Both the position numbers and the translations under genes were made by a program. A model generated the notes under the pieces. The model did not search any database. It saw only the letters and a program-made list of their open reading frames with translations, and was not told the DNA's origin. From Porticoccaceae bacterium (GTDB lineage Bacteria; Pseudomonadota; Gammaproteobacteria; Pseudomonadales; Porticoccaceae): DNA of 64,000 nt. Below are positions 1 through 8,841 of this stretch, in pieces. Where the stretch lies: the NCBI GenBank assembly GCA_024639885.1, contig JAHEGD010000001.1, positions 62,001 to 126,000 of the forward strand, written 5' to 3'. Positions within the stretch are counted from its first letter, which is position 1. Every line of letters starts with the position of its first letter.

Positions 1-125
1 AAACTCAGCAACAGTGCCGGCAGCCACTGCCAGCTGCCGGTGCGCCCCCACGCGAAGGCGGCTACCACTGCTACCGCGCTAGCGACCGACAGCTTAAGGG
101 CAACTAGCGGCCAGCGCTGAATCAT
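1..125 (-). CDS. N-terminus of an unidentified membrane protein (partial)
   Basis: An open frame on the minus strand begins with ATG at 125 and runs off the left edge, so only about 41 residues are visible. They start MIQRWPLVALKLSVASA and continue as a hydrophobic, alanine- and valine-rich stretch with a second hydrophobic patch (WLPALLLSF), so an N-terminal membrane segment is likely. The start codon overlaps the stop of the upstream RND pump gene in an ATGA arrangement, which suggests translational coupling in the same operon. The family cannot be told from this fragment. Confidence 0.6.
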   Translation of the reverse strand, partial: MIQRWPLVALKLSVASAVAVVAAFAWGRTGSWQWLPALLLS

Positions 126-3100
126 CCGCCGCGACCCCGCAGCGACAGCCAGCGGCCGCGCAGCTTGCCCAGCCCGGCGCGGGCGCGCTCGGGGAACAGC
201 AGCAGCACCGGCGTCAAGAACAGTGTCATCACGGTGGCAAAGGCCAACCCGTTGACGATCGCACTGGCCAGCGGCTGCCACCACGAGGCGATCTCACCGC
301 CCGCCTCCCAGCTGCGGCTGATGATATCAATGCTCAAGCCGTTGGCGAGCGGCAGCAGGCCGGCAATGGTGGTCACCGTGGTCAGCATGACCGGCCGAAA
401 ACGGCTTACCGCCGCCTCAATCGCCGCCTCGGTTTTACTCAGCAGCGGGGTTGTCTTGCGCAAGTGGTTGTAGCCGTCGATCAAGACAATGTTGTTATTG
501 ACGACAATACCGGCCAGCGCGACCACGCCGACTCCGGTCAGAATAACGCTAAACAGCTTCTGGCTGATGATCAGCCCAAGTAGCACCCCACAGGTCGACA
601 TTACCACCGCAAATAGAATCAGTGCGGCCTGATAGAAGCTGTTGAACTGAGCGACCAACATCACCAGCATCAGGAACATCGCCATCGAGAACGCCACGCC
701 GAGGAACGCGCCGGCGTCGGCCTGCTCCTCGTTGGCACCGCGAAAGCTGACCATCACTTCGTCGTCGATCGGATTGGCTTCCAGCCAGGCGGCGATTTCG
801 CGCACTTGGTTGTCCGTCACGTAGCCCTCTTCGCTATTGGCCAGTACAAACACCGTCTCGCGCAGATCGACCCGTTGAATGGTGTCGACCCGCTGCTTGG
901 CGCGGCGCTCGGTGAAGCTGGCGATCGGCACTGGGCCATTGGCGGTGTTGACTCGCAACTCATCGAGCGCGCTGACTTGGCGAATGTCGCTGGGGAAGCG
1001 CATCCGCAGCTCTACCTCGTCGGTGGCGTCGTCGGGCCGGTACTCGCCGAGCCGAACCCCGTTAGTGACCATCTGGATCATCTGGCCTACCGCATTGACA
1101 TCGACACCGAGCATCGCCGCCCGGACGCGGTCGACGACAATCTCCCACTCGATACCGGCCAGCGGTAGGGTGTCCTCTAAATCGCGGACCCCTTCGACAT
1201 TGGCATCGACCCACTCGCGTATCTCAGTGGCGGTCTGGTGGAGCGCCGCGCGGTTGGCCGACGACAGCTGAATTTGAATATCTTTACCGACCGGCGGCCC
1301 GGTCTCGATCGCCTTGCCGGTGACAATCACCCCCGGCAGTACCGCTGCGCGCTTGCGCACCTCGGCAAATACGCCGTGGCTATCCGTGTCGCGCTCACTG
1401 CGCGGGGTCAGCTCGACCAACATCTCACCGATCTCGTCGGGGCTCTTCTGGCGGTCGCTGCCGATCGACGAGCCGCCACTGCTGGCGTAGACGTGGGCGA
1501 CACCGGGCACATCGCGGACCAGCGCCTCGGCCTGTAGCACCAGCCGCGCCTTCTCCTCGACCGGCAGGTTGCCGAGCGCGCGAACGCTGACAATACCGTA
1601 CTGGTTTTCGGCGTCGGTAAAAAACTCGACGCCGGCTCCGTATTTTCCGTAGGCGGAGAATACCGACCACATCAGCAGCAGTGAGCCGATACCAACCAGC
1701 GGCACGTGGCGCATCACGGCAGTCAGTGCGCGGCGGTAGTAGGCGGTCAGCGGCGCCAGTATGTTGCCCGGGCTGCTGCCTTTAGAGGCCCGCGCAGTGA
1801 CCACGCCGAGGGTCGGCGCGAACAGCAGCGCATAGAGCAGCGACCAAGCCAGTACCGCAAACACCGTCACCGGCAGATAGACCATAAACCGGCCCGACAC
1901 GCCGGGCCAAAACAGCAGCGGCAAAAATGCCGCCAGGGTGGTGCCGGTCGAGGCGATCACCGGTACCGCCATGCGGCTTACTGCGCGGCCGTAAGCGGTC
2001 TTGGCGTCGGCGCCGTTGTCCATCTCGGTGGCGGCAAACTCGACCACTACGATCGCACCGTCGATCAACATACCCAGCGCCAGCAGTAGGCCAAACATCA
2101 CCATAAAGTTAAACGAATAACCTAGCCCGCTGATAATAATAATCGCACCCAACAGCGAGAACGGGATACCAAAGCCAACCAGTAGCCCCGAGCGAACGCC
2201 GAGGGTGGCGACCACCAGCGTCAGTACCAAGGCCATCGCGGTGAGAATATTGCCCGACAGCTCGTTGACCTGCTTGGCGGCGTTTTGCGACATATCAAAG
2301 ATGTAATCGATCTCGATATTGCCGGCGTGGGTCGCCTGGTATTTGGCGACCACCGCCTTGACCTCGTCGACCGTGGTGATCGCGTTCGACTCGGTGCGCT
2401 TAAAGACATTGAGCGCGATATTTTTCACGCCGTCGAGGTAGCTGAAGCCGCTCGGGTCTTCAAAGCTGCGCGTTACCGTCGCCACATCGCCAAGCAGTAC
2501 CGCAGCACCCGGCACCGCAGCCACTGGCAGTGCGCGGATGTCGTCGACCGCCTCAAGCAGCGCCGGCAGTTTGATACCGTAGCGGCCGGCGCCGGTATCC
2601 AGCTCGCCGGCCGGTATCAGCAGGTTGTTGCGCTGCACCGCCGCCATCACCTGACCGGCGCTGATGCCGTAACTCTGCAACCGATAGGGGTCGAGCAGTA
2701 TTTCGACGACATCTTTGCGCTCACCAGCCATACGCGCCTCGAGCACATTGGGCAGGCTCTCTATCTCGCGCTGAAAGAATAGCGCGGCTTGGTAGAGGTC
2801 GCGCTCAGCGACCTGCTCGCCAGAGAAGTTAACCACCACGGTCGGCTCTGGGATAGCGGCGATCTCTTTGACGATCGGCTCTTTGGTATCGCTGGGAAAT
2901 TCCGCACGGGCGCGGCTGACCGCCTCACGGGTGTCGGCCAGCGCATCGCCAAGATCGCGTTCAATGTCGAATTCGACCACCACGTAGACACTGCCCTCGC
3001 GGGCGGTGGCGACAATCTCTTCAACTCCATCGACACTCTTCAGCTCTTTCTCGACCGGTCTCACCAGCAGCCGCGCGCCGTCCTCGGGCGAAATACCGTC

Positions 3101-3253
3101 GTGGCGGATCATCACCAACACCACCGGCACCTGCACGTTGGGGCTCACCTCGATACTCATCGAGCTGCGCGCAATCACCCCAGCCAAAAGGATCATCACC
3201 AGCAGCGCCAGGGTCACCCGGTAATAGGAAAAAGCTCTCGCTAACACACTCAT
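122..3253 (-). CDS. RND-family efflux pump, inner-membrane transporter subunit
   Basis: This 1043-residue protein has the length and layout of AcrB/HAE-type RND exporters. It has a membrane segment near residues 13-31, a large periplasmic porter region, a block of membrane helices from about 335 to 490, a second porter region, and a final helix block after about 860. The TM4 motif LIDGAIVVVE at 396-405 keeps the first proton-relay Asp (D398) but has Gly where AcrB has the second Asp. The TM10 counterpart reads VVNNNIVLID. It would use the proton gradient to export small molecules through a tripartite complex with the adaptor encoded just upstream (4-bp ATGA overlap). No outer-membrane channel gene is visible, and the substrate is unknown. 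Confidence 0.93.
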   Translation of the reverse strand: MSVLARAFSYYRVTLALLVMILLAGVIARSSMSIEVSPNVQVPVVLVMIRHDGISPEDGARLLVRPVEKELKSVDGVEEIVATAREGSVYVVVEFDIERDLGDALADTREAVSRARAEFPSDTKEPIVKEIAAIPEPTVVVNFSGEQVAERDLYQAALFFQREIESLPNVLEARMAGERKDVVEILLDPYRLQSYGISAGQVMAAVQRNNLLIPAGELDTGAGRYGIKLPALLEAVDDIRALPVAAVPGAAVLLGDVATVTRSFEDPSGFSYLDGVKNIALNVFKRTESNAITTVDEVKAVVAKYQATHAGNIEIDYIFDMSQNAAKQVNELSGNILTAMALVLTLVVATLGVRSGLLVGFGIPFSLLGAIIIISGLGYSFNFMVMFGLLLALGMLIDGAIVVVEFAATEMDNGADAKTAYGRAVSRMAVPVIASTGTTLAAFLPLLFWPGVSGRFMVYLPVTVFAVLAWSLLYALLFAPTLGVVTARASKGSSPGNILAPLTAYYRRALTAVMRHVPLVGIGSLLLMWSVFSAYGKYGAGVEFFTDAENQYGIVSVRALGNLPVEEKARLVLQAEALVRDVPGVAHVYASSGGSSIGSDRQKSPDEIGEMLVELTPRSERDTDSHGVFAEVRKRAAVLPGVIVTGKAIETGPPVGKDIQIQLSSANRAALHQTATEIREWVDANVEGVRDLEDTLPLAGIEWEIVVDRVRAAMLGVDVNAVGQMIQMVTNGVRLGEYRPDDATDEVELRMRFPSDIRQVSALDELRVNTANGPVPIASFTERRAKQRVDTIQRVDLRETVFVLANSEEGYVTDNQVREIAAWLEANPIDDEVMVSFRGANEEQADAGAFLGVAFSMAMFLMLVMLVAQFNSFYQAALILFAVVMSTCGVLLGLIISQKLFSVILTGVGVVALAGIVVNNNIVLIDGYNHLRKTTPLLSKTEAAIEAAVSRFRPVMLTTVTTIAGLLPLANGLSIDIISRSWEAGGEIASWWQPLASAIVNGLAFATVMTLFLTPVLLLFPERARAGLGKLRGRWLSLRGRGG

Positions 3254-4332
3254 GGTCGCGGTGACTCGCTGTCGCTGGCGGCCAGCTGGGCGGCCACCGG
3301 GTCGCCGGCGGCAACATAGTTTTGACCGACCGTAATCAGCCGCACCTGCTCCGGCAGCCCGGTCACCCAGACACCGCGCTTGTCCTCACCCACCGGGCTG
3401 ACCGGGTATTCGACCACGCGGCTGTCGCTGTCGACCGCCCTGACCACCAGCGCGCCGCTGCGGTCCAGCACCATCAGATGGGCAGGAATGTAGCTGGCCT
3501 GCAATGGCGCGGTGGCCAGCTGCAACTGCGCCGAGATACCGGCCGCCAACAGCGCGGGGTTGTCCATCAGCGCCTCAACGCGGTAGCTGTGGGTGGCACC
3601 CTGGTCGCTACTGGCAACAAAGATAATCTCACCGCTGAGCTGCTGGCCGGTCACCAACTCGGCCACCACCGGCGCTCCGAGCGTTAATTTTGCCCGCTCC
3701 GACTCGGTGACATAGGCGACCACCCGCAGCGGGTTGAGCTCCAGCAGCAGCGCGCAGACCTGGCCGACCTGCAGCAGGTCGCCGCGGTAGACCGCAATAT
3801 CCTCTACCACGCCGGCAAATGGCGCGACCACATCGCTGTTGGCCAGCGCTAACTCGGCGCGGCGCACAGCGGCGACAGCGGTTTCGCGGGCCGCCGCGGC
3901 TTTGGCGATCGCCGACTCCGATTCGATACCGGCGCGCTCTAGCCGCCGCGCACCCTGGTAGTCTAGCTCGGCAACGCGCAGCGCCGCGCGCGCTTCATTG
4001 AGCTGTTCTGGGCGCGACTGGCGATCGAGCTGGCAGACCACCGCGCCGGGCTCAACCTGCGCCCCTTTCGGCTGTGGGCGCGCCAGCAGCTTGCCGGCTA
4101 CTTCGCTGCGCAGCTCGACCGCGCGGTTGGCTTCGGTGACTGCCCGCAGTACCACCAGTGGGCGGTACGGCTGCACGCTGAAGTCGGCCACCTCAACTAG
4201 CGCTCGCGCCGGTTGAGCTGCGTTGCTGGCGGCGCTTGCCGGGTCGGCCTGCTCAGTGGTCAACAGCCCACTGGCAAACCAGCCAAGCAACCCAACCCCA
4301 ATATATAACGCGACTCGAACATTGCGATCCAC
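3250..4332 (-). CDS. RND efflux periplasmic adaptor (membrane fusion protein)
   Basis: This 360-residue protein has an N-terminal hydrophobic anchor (about residues 7-23). Next comes a lipoyl/barrel-sandwich half around RSEVAGKLL, a long Ala/Arg-rich alpha-hairpin (about 110-165), the second lipoyl half (VVAPFAGVVEDIAVYRGD) and beta-barrel domains. That order is typical of MFP/HlyD adaptors. It would bridge the pump to an outer-membrane channel in the periplasm. It is first in the apparent operon, and its stop overlaps the start of the pump gene. No regulator lies next to it. Confidence 0.9.
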   Translation of the reverse strand: MDRNVRVALYIGVGLLGWFASGLLTTEQADPASAASNAAQPARALVEVADFSVQPYRPLVVLRAVTEANRAVELRSEVAGKLLARPQPKGAQVEPGAVVCQLDRQSRPEQLNEARAALRVAELDYQGARRLERAGIESESAIAKAAAARETAVAAVRRAELALANSDVVAPFAGVVEDIAVYRGDLLQVGQVCALLLELNPLRVVAYVTESERAKLTLGAPVVAELVTGQQLSGEIIFVASSDQGATHSYRVEALMDNPALLAAGISAQLQLATAPLQASYIPAHLMVLDRSGALVVRAVDSDSRVVEYPVSPVGEDKRGVWVTGLPEQVRLITVGQNYVAAGDPVAAQLAASDSESPRP

Positions 4333-4547
4333 ACGGCACTCCTAGCGTCTGTTGTTCAGTTTTTTCGCCGACCACGACGGCCCGCACAAAGGCGTTATTC
4401 TACCCTCAGCCGCCGTCCCGTGTCAGAGCTAAAACCGACTGCCGAGCCGCGCTCACAGCGCTCCAATTGTTATAAGCCATCGCCAAATAACCTAGCGGAC
4501 AGCGGCTGCCGACCTTAGTCGATATGGCGCCGCTGCCCCCAGCTCGC

Positions 4548-4589
4548 TATAATCCGCGCCAATCCAACGTGCAGCGGCGAGCGCCGCTG
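4548..4589 (+). promoter_or_regulatory. Probable ppa promoter -10 and 5' UTR hairpin
   Basis: The 306-bp gap between the adaptor gene and ppa holds no gene. A perfect TATAAT lies at 4548-4553, about 90 bp before the ppa ATG; no good -35 is seen at 17 bp. Downstream, 4572-4578 and 4583-4589 (CAGCGGC/GCCGCTG, 4-nt loop) would form a 7-bp hairpin in the leader. The promoter call rests on the -10 alone. Confidence 0.35.
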
Positions 4590-4639
4590 TGCCGACAGGC
4601 TGTAATCCCCAATTCCAACCATTGACCAAGGAGTGCGAC

Positions 4640-5170
4640 ATGAACTTTGACAACGTACCGGCCGGCAACGATCTGCCCAACGACATCAACGTGATCATTG
4701 AGATCCCCGCCAACCACGATCCAATCAAGTACGAAATTGACAAGGCCAGCCACGCTATTTTTGTCGACCGTTTCGTCGCCACGCCGATGTTCTACCCAGC
4801 CAACTACGGCTACATCCCCCACACCCTCTCTGAAGATGGCGACCCGCTCGACGTGTTGGTGGTAGCGCCCTACCCGGTGATGCCAGGCTCGGTGATCCGC
4901 TCGCGCCCGGTCGGCGTGCTGGTGATGGAAGATGAATCGGGCATGGACCACAAACTGCTCGCGGTACCACACACCAAGCTCACCAAAGAGTACGACCACG
5001 TCAACGAAGTGGCCGACCTGCCACCGCTATTGATCCGTCAAATCGTCCACTACTTTGAAAACTACAAAGCGCTGGAAGCGGGCAAGTGGGTTAAAGTCAG
5101 CGGCTGGGAAGACGCCGAAGCGGCTCGCAAAGAGATCATCATCTCGCGCGATCGCTACAACGCCGGCTAG
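4640..5170 (+). CDS. ppa: Inorganic pyrophosphatase
   Basis: This gene encodes a soluble family I pyrophosphatase that hydrolyses PPi to two phosphates and so pulls biosynthetic reactions forward in the cytosol. From the ATG at 4640 it is 176 residues, the usual bacterial length. That start follows AAGGAG with good spacing, while an upstream ATG at 4589 would add 17 unrelated residues. The metal-binding signature region [10 protein letters not shown] is intact, as is KYEIDK near the N-terminus. It stands alone between divergent efflux genes and convergent rpoS, and ends at a strong terminator. Confidence 0.96.
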   Translation: MNFDNVPAGNDLPNDINVIIEIPANHDPIKYEIDKASHAIFVDRFVATPMFYPANYGYIPHTLSEDGDPLDVLVVAPYPVMPGSVIRSRPVGVLVMEDESGMDHKLLAVPHTKLTKEYDHVNEVADLPPLLIRQIVHYFENYKALEAGKWVKVSGWEDAEAARKEIIISRDRYNAG

Positions 5171-5190
5171 CTACCCGCCGAATAAAACTA

Positions 5191-5219
5191 AAAAAGCCCT
5201 GCTCGCGCAGGGCTTTTTT
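5191..5219. terminator. Bidirectional rho-independent terminator, ppa/rpoS
   Basis: The stem GCCCTGC/GCAGGGC (5196-5202 with 5207-5213, loop TCGC) is flanked by an A run on the left and six T on the right. It can therefore stop both ppa (plus) and the convergent rpoS transcript (minus). Confidence 0.9.
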
Positions 5220-5245
5220 GTTTGTTACCCATGGGCCGGGCGCGG

Positions 5246-6283
5246 TCAGAGCTCGTCGAGCAGATCGCCGCTGCTAATACCCCGGCGCTTGAGCAGCTCG
5301 CGCAGCTTGGCGATGCCGTCAATCTGGATCTGCCGGACCCGCTCGCGGGTCAATCCGACTGCCTCGCCGATAGTCTCCAGCGTTTGCGGCAGTTGGCGCC
5401 CCAACCCAAAGCGCCGCTCCAGCACTTCGCGCTGGTTGGCGGGCAGCCGCAGCAGCAGCTCGGCCAGCTGGCCCTGCATCTCATCAAAGGCCGCCTCGGC
5501 GGGCGGCGAAAGCCGCGCCTCATCGATAAAGCTATCGAACAGCTCGCCATCGCCACTCGCCGAGTCGCCGAGAGTGCGGCGGGCATCTTGGATACCGAGC
5601 AGCTCTTCAACCCGCTGATCGCTCTTGCCGATCGCCTCGGCAATTTCGTCGACCGATGGGCTGCGGTGGCCCGCTTGGCGGAGAGTGCGCGCCTCGCGCA
5701 GACATTGATTGATCTCTTTACTGACATGCACCGGCACCCGCACAGTGGCGGCGAGGTTGAGAATGCCGCGCTCGACCGCCTGGCGGATCCACCACGTCGC
5801 GTAGGTAGAGAAGCGATAGCCAAGCTCTGGGTTGAATTTTTCGACCGCCCGAATGAGACCGATGTTGCCCTCTTGGATCAGGTCGAGCAGCGGTAACCCG
5901 CGACCCGAAAAGCGCCGCGCGATACTGACCACCAAACGCAAGTTGGACTCGATCATGATCCGCTTACAGTCGCTCTCGCCAGCGCGCAACCGGCGGGTGT
6001 AGTCCACCTCTTGCTCGGCGGTTAGCAGCGGTGCGCGACCAATTTCTCGCAGGTAGATGGCGGTAGCATCGCCCCCCTCGGCGGCGGCTGGCGGCTTTGG
6101 GCGCGGTTTGGCAGCGACCGCGAGTGGTGGCGTAGCGCTTGGAGCGGTTTTAGTGACCGCCTGCGGGCGCTCGATGCGCGCCACCAACTGCTTGAGATTG
6201 AGCGGCTGAGCGCGGCTGTTGAAGGATTGGAGCTTATCGACAATGACGGCGCTAGACTGATGCGTTGCGGCTATCCCTGGCAT
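5246..6283 (-). CDS. rpoS: RNA polymerase sigma factor RpoS (sigma-38)
   Basis: This is a group 2 sigma-70 factor of 345 residues, the alternative sigma factor for stationary phase and general stress. Region 1.2 reads [13 protein letters not shown], region 2 reads [32 protein letters not shown] and [10 protein letters not shown], and region 4.2 reads [10 protein letters not shown]. The ATG at 6283 is chosen because AAGGAG lies eight bases upstream; an in-frame ATG at 6346 would add 21 residues without support. It follows nlpD on the same strand, as in other gammaproteobacteria, where the main rpoS promoter often lies within nlpD. Identity as RpoS rather than RpoD follows from size, lack of region 1.1 and this context. 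Confidence 0.94.
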   Translation of the reverse strand: MPGIAATHQSSAVIVDKLQSFNSRAQPLNLKQLVARIERPQAVTKTAPSATPPLAVAAKPRPKPPAAAEGGDATAIYLREIGRAPLLTAEQEVDYTRRLRAGESDCKRIMIESNLRLVVSIARRFSGRGLPLLDLIQEGNIGLIRAVEKFNPELGYRFSTYATWWIRQAVERGILNLAATVRVPVHVSKEINQCLREARTLRQAGHRSPSVDEIAEAIGKSDQRVEELLGIQDARRTLGDSASGDGELFDSFIDEARLSPPAEAAFDEMQGQLAELLLRLPANQREVLERRFGLGRQLPQTLETIGEAVGLTRERVRQIQIDGIAKLRELLKRRGISSGDLLDEL

Positions 6284-6348
6284 AACGTTCTCCTTAATTT
6301 CACTGGTAAGAAGGGCGGCAGACAGCACCGAACCCCTTCCAATCAACC

Positions 6349-6370
6349 GTGGTCGAGACCACTTGAGTGG
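6349..6370 (-). promoter_or_regulatory. Overlapping palindromes in the rpoS leader
   Basis: The 199-bp nlpD-rpoS gap contains two overlapping perfect inverted repeats: GTGGTCGAGACCAC (6349-6362) and CCACTTGAGTGG (6359-6370). They share CCAC, so the two hairpins would exclude each other in RNA. They lie 66-87 bases before the rpoS start, inside the likely mRNA leader. A switch role is inference; a protein-binding operator is an alternative. Confidence 0.35.
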
Positions 6371-6482
6371 AATAATTAAGGATATTTAGAAAGACGACAA
6401 TTACGCAGACGAGTTGCTGCTAAAGACTCAGCAAGAAAGTAGCAGTACCAAAGTATTACCGCCGCCACCGATTGCTGGGAGG

Positions 6483-7205
6483 TTAGCGGGCGGGAAGAAA
6501 CTGGATGGGGTCGACCGGTCGGCCGTCGCGGCGTATTTCGAAGTAGACTTCACCACTGCTGCCGGCACTGGCAATCACCGAGTCGGCAACCACCACCGCC
6601 CCTTCGGCCACCTTCAAGCCGGCGTTGTGGCCGTAGGCTGAGAGCAATAGGTCACTGTGTTTAATAATCACCAGCTTACCGTAACCGCGCAACCCCTCGC
6701 CGGCGTAAACCACTACCCCCGGTGCAGCTGGCTTGACCGCGCGGCCGGCCGCGCCACTCAGCGACAACCCCTGGTGGTGAACCGCAGGATTAAAAGCGCG
6801 CGCCACACTGCCGGCTGCCGGCCACTGCCAGCGGTTGTTAAAGACCCCACTGGCGACCGCCGCCGGGGTAGCCGGTGTTGCCGCGCGGCGCGGCGGCTGG
6901 CTGCTCGGCCGGGCTGCAACCGGTGGCGCGGCCGACGGCGCGCTGACAGCCAGCGACAACCGCAACCCGGGTTGCAGCCGGTACGGTTCGCTAAGCTGGT
7001 TGGCGCGGGCCAGATCGCGGTAATCGAGCCCATAGCGCCAGGCGATCGAGTAGAGCGATTCACCGCTGCTCACCCAGTGGTGGAGCAGCTTCTGGCTCGG
7101 CGGCTGGGGTAGCGACACAATTGGTGCCGCCTGCTGCGGCGCAGCGCAGCCCTGTAGCAGCAGACTGCAGAGCGCACCGATCAACCACCACCAACCGGCT
7201 CTCAT
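6483..7205 (-). CDS. nlpD: NlpD-like lipoprotein with LysM and degenerate LytM domain
   Basis: The 240-residue product starts with a lipoprotein signal peptide (lipobox LLQG|C near residue 20). A LysM peptidoglycan-binding module follows (about 42-86), then a Pro/Ala-rich linker and an M23/LytM domain (about 130-238). The metal-binding residues of active M23 peptidases are not kept: the HxGxD site reads HQGLS and the H in HFEIR is replaced (YFEIR). This is the pattern of NlpD/EnvC amidase activators, which switch on cell-division amidases rather than cut peptidoglycan. The ATG overlaps the upstream gene's stop (ATGA). Confidence 0.9.
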   Translation of the reverse strand: MRAGWWWLIGALCSLLLQGCAAPQQAAPIVSLPQPPSQKLLHHWVSSGESLYSIAWRYGLDYRDLARANQLSEPYRLQPGLRLSLAVSAPSAAPPVAARPSSQPPRRAATPATPAAVASGVFNNRWQWPAAGSVARAFNPAVHHQGLSLSGAAGRAVKPAAPGVVVYAGEGLRGYGKLVIIKHSDLLLSAYGHNAGLKVAEGAVVVADSVIASAGSSGEVYFEIRRDGRPVDPIQFLPAR

Positions 7206-8125
7206 CGGTCGCCCCCCGGGCCGGCGATACGCTGACCGTAGAGTTCCACCGCCAGCAGGGTCGCCAAACCGACTGCCATCGCCAGTGCGGTCAAGACCAG
7301 CTGCGGGTCGCCGTAGAGCTGCCCAAAACTGTCTGGGGTGAGGTTGCCGCGCGGCGCATCGACACCCTCACTCAGCGGGTGCCGCCACGGCCAGACAATA
7401 GTCAGGCTTCCCAGTAAAAACCCACTCATCAACAGCAGAATGCGGCTCTGATAGCGCGCCATCAGGTAGTGCAGCAACCGGCTAAAGCTAAGTAGGCCGA
7501 CCGCCCCGCCCGCAAAAAACACCGCCAGCACGACCAGATCGCGCTCGGCGACTGCACCGACCACCGTTGGGTAGAGGCCCAGCAGCAGCAAGATAAACGA
7601 CCCCGAGATACCGGGCAAAATCATCGCGCAGAGCGCCAGCGCACCGGCGCCAAACAGCACCGGCAGGCTCGCCACCAGCGCCAGTGGCGGCGCCATACCG
7701 ACTGCCACCGCAATGGTGCAGCCGACCGCCAGCGCCGCAGCATTGCCCGGATTGCGCAGACTCTGGCCACGCAGTAAAAAGAGTACCGAACCGGCTATTA
7801 AACCAAAGAAAAAACCCCACACCGGCAAAGGCTGGGTAGCCAGCAGGTGGCTGACGAGACCGGCGAGGGTCACAGCACTGGTGGCAATGCCGGCGGCCAG
7901 CGCGAGCAAGAAACTGAGATTAATGTGCGCCGCTAGCGCCACCCAGCGGCCCCCTAGCAGCAGCCGCAGAGCGGTGCCGTCAAACGCGCTCAGGCTATTG
8001 ATTAAGGTTGGGTAGATGCCGCTAATGAACGCGATAGTACCGCCAGAGACGCCGGGCACCACATCGGCGGCACCCATCGCCATCCCTTTCAGGGCTACCC
8101 GCAGATGGCTGCCGACACCGCGCAT
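7202..8125 (-). CDS. DUF368 polyprenyl-phosphate transporter family protein
   Basis: This 307-residue polytopic membrane protein belongs to the DUF368 family. The N-terminal signature GMAMGAADVVPGVSGGTIAFISGIY and a second copy-like motif MILPGISGSFILLLLGLY are both visible. Family members (PopT type) are known to recycle undecaprenyl phosphate across the cytoplasmic membrane for wall and polysaccharide synthesis. Its place between pcm and nlpD, coupled to nlpD by an ATGA overlap, is not the standard gene order and ties it to an envelope-growth context. Confidence 0.88.
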   Translation of the reverse strand: MRGVGSHLRVALKGMAMGAADVVPGVSGGTIAFISGIYPTLINSLSAFDGTALRLLLGGRWVALAAHINLSFLLALAAGIATSAVTLAGLVSHLLATQPLPVWGFFFGLIAGSVLFLLRGQSLRNPGNAAALAVGCTIAVAVGMAPPLALVASLPVLFGAGALALCAMILPGISGSFILLLLGLYPTVVGAVAERDLVVLAVFFAGGAVGLLSFSRLLHYLMARYQSRILLLMSGFLLGSLTIVWPWRHPLSEGVDAPRGNLTPDSFGQLYGDPQLVLTALAMAVGLATLLAVELYGQRIAGPGGDR

Positions 8126-8132
8126 CGCTGGC

Positions 8133-8801
8133 TTAGTGGCTCAAACCGCCGAGCAGCGGCACAAATTTAACCGGCTCGATACGCTGCTCGACAAACTCTT
8201 GGCTGTCGCCCTGGCGCTGCACCAGGTAGAGCTCTTGGCTGACGCCGCCAACCGGTATGACTAAAGCGCCGTTGGGCGCGAGCTGGGCGAGCAGTTCGTC
8301 GGGGATAGCGTTGGGAGCCGCGCACGAGATGATGCCGTCAAACGGCGCGTGGCGCGGCCAACCGAAGTGGCCGTCGGAGAGCTCGGCGGTAATGTTGCGC
8401 AGTTTCAAGTCGCGAAAGCGCTGCTGTGCTTTGATCAGCAGTGGCTCTATCCGCTCAACGCTGTACACCCGGTTGACCAACTGCGCCAACACGGCGGTCT
8501 GAAAACCCGAGCCGGTGCCGATCTCCAACACCCGCTTGGGGGTGATGACGCTGAGCAGTAGCTCGGTCATGCGGGCGACAATATAGGGCTGCGAGAGGGT
8601 CTGCGAGTAGCCTATCGGCAGCGCGGTGTCCTCGTAGGCCCGGTGGGCCAGGGCCTCATCGAGAAACAGATGGCGCGGGATCATGCGCATCACATCGAGC
8701 ACTTTTTGGTTACTGATACCCTGCTCGACTAGGCGCTGCACCAGCCGCTCACGGGTGCGCTGGGAGGTCATACCAATGCCGCCCATCTCGATCGAATTCA
8801 C
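8133..8801 (-). CDS. pcm: Protein-L-isoaspartate O-methyltransferase
   Basis: This SAM-dependent enzyme repairs isoaspartyl residues in aged proteins. The 222-residue product carries [20 protein letters not shown], the SAM-binding motif [16 protein letters not shown] and the C-terminal VIPVGG. The start at 8801 is tentative: an internal ATG 10 codons in (8771) would give a more usual length. The gene normally follows surE; here surE is absent and the truD gene lies directly upstream. Confidence 0.95.
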   Translation of the reverse strand: MNSIEMGGIGMTSQRTRERLVQRLVEQGISNQKVLDVMRMIPRHLFLDEALAHRAYEDTALPIGYSQTLSQPYIVARMTELLLSVITPKRVLEIGTGSGFQTAVLAQLVNRVYSVERIEPLLIKAQQRFRDLKLRNITAELSDGHFGWPRHAPFDGIISCAAPNAIPDELLAQLAPNGALVIPVGGVSQELYLVQRQGDSQEFVEQRIEPVKFVPLLGGLSH

Positions 8802-8841
8802 GCCAAATCCCCACTCTGACTACTGTTTTTAAGAGGCGACA

